Below, one piece after another: positions 62,501 to 64,000 of a stretch of 64,000 nucleotides of DNA (position 1 is its first letter; every line of letters starts with the position of its first letter). Source of the DNA: Pirellula sp. (GTDB taxonomy: Bacteria > Planctomycetota > Planctomycetia > Pirellulales > Pirellulaceae). The notes beneath the pieces are model-generated. The model was not told the origin of the DNA. It made no database searches and was given only the letters and a program-made list of their open reading frames with translations. The DNA is taken from contig JAJTID010000015.1 of NCBI GenBank assembly GCA_021300155.1, forward strand, positions 58,470-122,469, given 5' to 3'. Made by a program: the position numbers and the translations under genes.

Positions 62501-64000
62501 TGCTTCCGCGCAGTACCTGGGTAACATTCTTCAAACCGACCGTAGCACGATATCGGTCGCAGGTAGTCTTTCATCTCCATCAGACGTAGACTGGTTTTCC
62601 TTTGATATCAGCTATCAACAATTGCTGTCGCCGTTGGCTCAGTATCTATCGACTATATTCGACATCGATTATGCGGATGGAATCGGTCGAGCCGACATGT
62701 CAATGTATTTATTCAATTCCAATGGTAACTTGATCCATGTTGGTGAAGATAGCAATATCCTCGACGACCGAGCGACTGCGTTGAGGTCGGCTGACAATTC
62801 TGATTTGGGTCGCGGATCGACAGGTACATTGGATCCGTACCTCGGTTCGGTTGAACTTCCGGCGGGTCGTTATTTCCTCGCAGTTACTAGTCGATCTCAG
62901 ATTCCAACGGTGCTGGCCAATCGCCTTAGTACAACAGGTAACAACGACAGCGGCGTAAGATTGCAACCAGTCAATAGCGGTCGCTACATCGTCGAAGACC
63001 GTGTAGATGGTCGACTTGGTGCGTCGGCACAAGGTCCGATTGTTCCGCAATTCCTCCCAGAATCATCTCGGGTTGAGTATGTACTCGGTGATGTGCCGTT
63101 GTATTTGCTGCAGGATCTTGCGAACGGAGCTTCTCAAATCTTTCTTGCAAACTCACTGACCGGCCAGCTTTCCAATTTCGTTGGAGGGACGGTATTGGCA
63201 GAAATCAATGACTTCGCGATACGTCCCAACGGGGATATCCGAGCGTTCAGCGGCCGAGTGAACAACGTCAGAAACGACGCGAATGCCAACTACATTTTGA
63301 TCGATCCAGGTACTGGGACAGCACAGGTCGACGGCAACTTTGGTGTGACGACGCGACAGTTGAACCCGGCGGACGGGCAACTGGCCGACCAAAACGAAGG
63401 GCTTATCTTCAATGCTCTGACTTATGCGAATTTAGGCGGAACGGAAATTGGATTTGCGGTAGCGAATCGACCTTTGGTTCCGGCAAGCAATGAGGTGAGA
63501 TACGAAGAGAACATTCTCTACCGTTTTAATTCAGGAACCGGTGCCGGGACTAGTTTCCCTGCCATTGACAATGCATTCAACATCGTCACAGCAGGTAATC
63601 CCAACCCTGCTGACATCATTCAAGGTGCAGGAACTTCGATCACAGAGCGTGGTTTCATTCAGACCTCGCCATTGCCTGGTCTTACGGTATCCACTCGAGT
63701 TGCGTTAACAGAGGCTACCCAAGTTCGGTCGACAACGCAGAATTTGGTAAATGACGGTGATACGGTATCGATTCGCGTTTTGCCGAGCACCAACGTAACG
63801 TTTGAGTTCAATGCAGGACCGGAATTATGGTTGCAACTCGATCCCGTCAATTTCCCATCACGGGTACTTTTGGACGGGGATCAGTTTGTGATCGATGGCG
63901 TTACCTATCAGATCACGACGAATGCTTCGCCAGGTGTCATACCTGGAGTAACGACAGTATTCTACAGCCCAACGATGACAAACGCACAGTTTGTTGCATC
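56523..64000 (+). CDS. Giant surface protein, 5' part (open to window end): LE-x-R N-terminal motif, metzincin-like region lacking ligands, PPC-like domains, parallel beta-helix-like regions
   Basis: Manual frame-3 translation MTTVGTGSGSFSSNHPRKDRSKLRKQQLVRRSMLESLESRQVMAAGPQLIG...; spot-checked open at 58680, 62340 and 63660; PPC-like RDIDLYRFTLPSVGGQLNLEIV, PSDVDVYSFTANGRTEVWLDID, PSDVDWFSFDIS. Absent from the ORF track because no stop lies in the window. Confidence 0.9.
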   Translation, partial: MTTVGTGSGSFSSNHPRKDRSKLRKQQLVRRSMLESLESRQVMAAGPQLIGAQPNEGALISLDGSTSAATVLNTSPREIVLRFDDTAGLDPATLLSGIQVKRAGADGVLSSAYVSTDLGTNGRVVLDFSAAEPGQQGNGVEIAFTSTSRSSSIPGKPASWPLLSITGSRINVQLNTLSGSQTTAADLIRAMTENESVRSRVLVKRLRGVESEIIANTVPNGTVYTLAGADAARVSTNLNSGTNTLQVEFLSLLPSSSGGGTRIEVVSRDFGGEGAPIVTVSGRTIRVEVNSNARFATTVGELIDAINLSLDSSGLVRARLVSGSLFTRMGANPTTYSPLTLVAGDDVAITPSFIGFGDTNREVVIRFAETLPDDFYIIDILGAGPFALRNLAGQPFNSGVSKSVRFDLDLGTTIQSVVPQPIVRNANGALSQLRNVIHVYFNDDDLNPVEAQKPEYYQLVHTGNTLRGTDDVVLLPVSVNYDSILNRSTLTFSRNLDALVDTAGTPLPITALRLRIGNNQGATAGGVTEVPQATDPGSRFTSAANLGGAWAAGSGAKSVIVNSQILNQTPYELDFPGANNEAGNRDSRYQHHVTRTDADGIAVISYNFASELGTANQSVQLNAITEPQKDLVRQIFSLYEKYLGVRFLESDSLGFTVAVGDMLAINPLTALTPIEANRAGGLTFAAGPLASNPAISAAIIDIQDFNSADDNLFGTELFRSFMRGIGVLLGLGSADELPQSTVQNNLPLATSANAEPVFPGNHDVVHGQHILRPEGRDIDLYRFTLPSVGGQLNLEIVAERQADSSLLDAAIRLYRNEGTALAPRWVELAANDDYFSKDPRVQLEFVRGGDYIVGVSAKGNTSYNPEIEDSGLGGKSEGKYQLRIDYRPPAPASLVDVNGLPTPLDGDGDGRPGGVHNYWFVPTRPDRATPVPGVADASAYTIWVDKTAANNGSGTLASPYNSISRALTEAANISQSDPLATRNVVVRILGNTQNRAYEIGFNRFGQSLADGATFDVPKNVTVMIDAGAIIKMGRARISAGSSTVSVDRSGGSLQLLGIPDSKVIVTSIHDTVGVGVNPDKTPPAPGPGDWGGIEFRNRIDGGDETRTDRERNGLFLNTVVHSDLRFGGGQVFVDGVSQVITPIHIVDSRPSIANNLITRSADAAMSATPNSFREDNFNDPRSQGNGLFVADYDRVGPDIRGNRIVNNTVNGLFIRTRTGAAENPETVTVAARFDDLDIVHVVGENLIVDGRPGGGIIDVAAPPTTVVTLIASAGGSLSAGTYNYRLVYVDAAGSESLASLPTSSVTVAANGSVTLNNLPPIGPGLPYVARRIYRSDATGGGTYRFVAQINAVTTTFVDNGNVTGSALVELTTKVRSRLDGSLMIDPGTIIKSQGSRIEVRNGGHLVAEGTASLPIVMTSINDARFGVGGTSDTSNTRATRTPNRGDWGGVFVGHASSGSLDNVRMAFAGGSTRIEGGFASFNPIEVHQADFRLTNSRIEQSASGTESSTSASRTGRGTNGAAAIFVRGSQPIIVNNRIYDNDGAAINIDVNSLSHVYVTDRGRSTGELGLVGEFLENQGPLVKGNQLSRNTTNGMLVRGQTITTQSVWDDSDIVHVVSSSITSDNLHTFGGLRLKSSASESLVVKFGGVAGSVGLTATGTPLDFASRIGGSLQVLGQPNFPVILTSLTDDTVGAGFGIDGRSNFDTNNDGTGSVATAGAWTGLTARAYSNDRNVAAVSERESARASSPAANDTPSSAQYLGQLSRQSTGGDENARLGFEIQGTINKPSDVDVYSFTANGRTEVWLDIDRTTFGLDTVVELIAADGTILALSDDSFLEETERTTNPIFTTLSGNSANPLRKSSLIQVPTTAAGDARDDYGTNPKDAGMRVVLPGQESVASLYHIRVRSSNQVAGQAAGTPALSNAASVGQGKSKGSYQLQVRLGEAQEFPGTMISHADIRFAANGVTLSGVPRHSPLVGETAEVETATTNNNTFASAQYLGNILQTDRSTISVAGSLSSPSDVDWFSFDISYQQLLSPLAQYLSTIFDIDYADGIGRADMSMYLFNSNGNLIHVGEDSNILDDRATALRSADNSDLGRGSTGTLDPYLGSVELPAGRYFLAVTSRSQIPTVLANRLSTTGNNDSGVRLQPVNSGRYIVEDRVDGRLGASAQGPIVPQFLPESSRVEYVLGDVPLYLLQDLANGASQIFLANSLTGQLSNFVGGTVLAEINDFAIRPNGDIRAFSGRVNNVRNDANANYILIDPGTGTAQVDGNFGVTTRQLNPADGQLADQNEGLIFNALTYANLGGTEIGFAVANRPLVPASNEVRYEENILYRFNSGTGAGTSFPAIDNAFNIVTAGNPNPADIIQGAGTSITERGFIQTSPLPGLTVSTRVALTEATQVRSTTQNLVNDGDTVSIRVLPSTNVTFEFNAGPELWLQLDPVNFPSRVLLDGDQFVIDGVTYQITTNASPGVIPGVTTVFYSPTMTNAQFVA

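Noticed and set aside
57062-63850. Many minus-strand ORFs (57062-63850), some over 180 aa
   Set aside because: All lie opposite the open frame of the giant protein starting at 56523; they are shadows of its codon usage.

Overview
Chromosomal window with gene content typical of a planctomycete (Pirellulales-like, judged from protein families only). It is mostly housekeeping and secreted-protein genes: tsaD, rpsL-rpsG, a tRNA-Leu(CAA), ffh, fmt, aroA, pyrD, trpS, deoC, folD, birA, rfbB/rfbA, a siroheme sulfite/nitrite reductase, a class II photolyase, a LarA-like protein, an ECF sigma factor, DUF1559 and Gfo/Idh/MocA proteins, a sulfatase, and M14/M13 peptidases. There are also two very large secreted proteins carrying the N-terminal LE-x-R motif; one of them (56523 to past the window end) is missing from the ORF track because it has no stop inside the window. 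I saw no CRISPR array, prophage, intact IS element or recognisable defence island. The most notable items are: (1) a single polypeptide combining a compact kinase-like domain with a PP2C phosphatase; (2) a metzincin-like segment with its zinc ligands replaced in the giant surface protein; (3) a relic resembling group II intron domains V/VI; (4) an M13 peptidase frameshifted by one base exactly in HEXXH; (5) an internally deleted relic of a planctomycete secreted protein; (6) an exact 312-nt protein-repeat period; and (7) intergenic hairpin and repeat families recurring at several loci. No single undescribed system is proven here.
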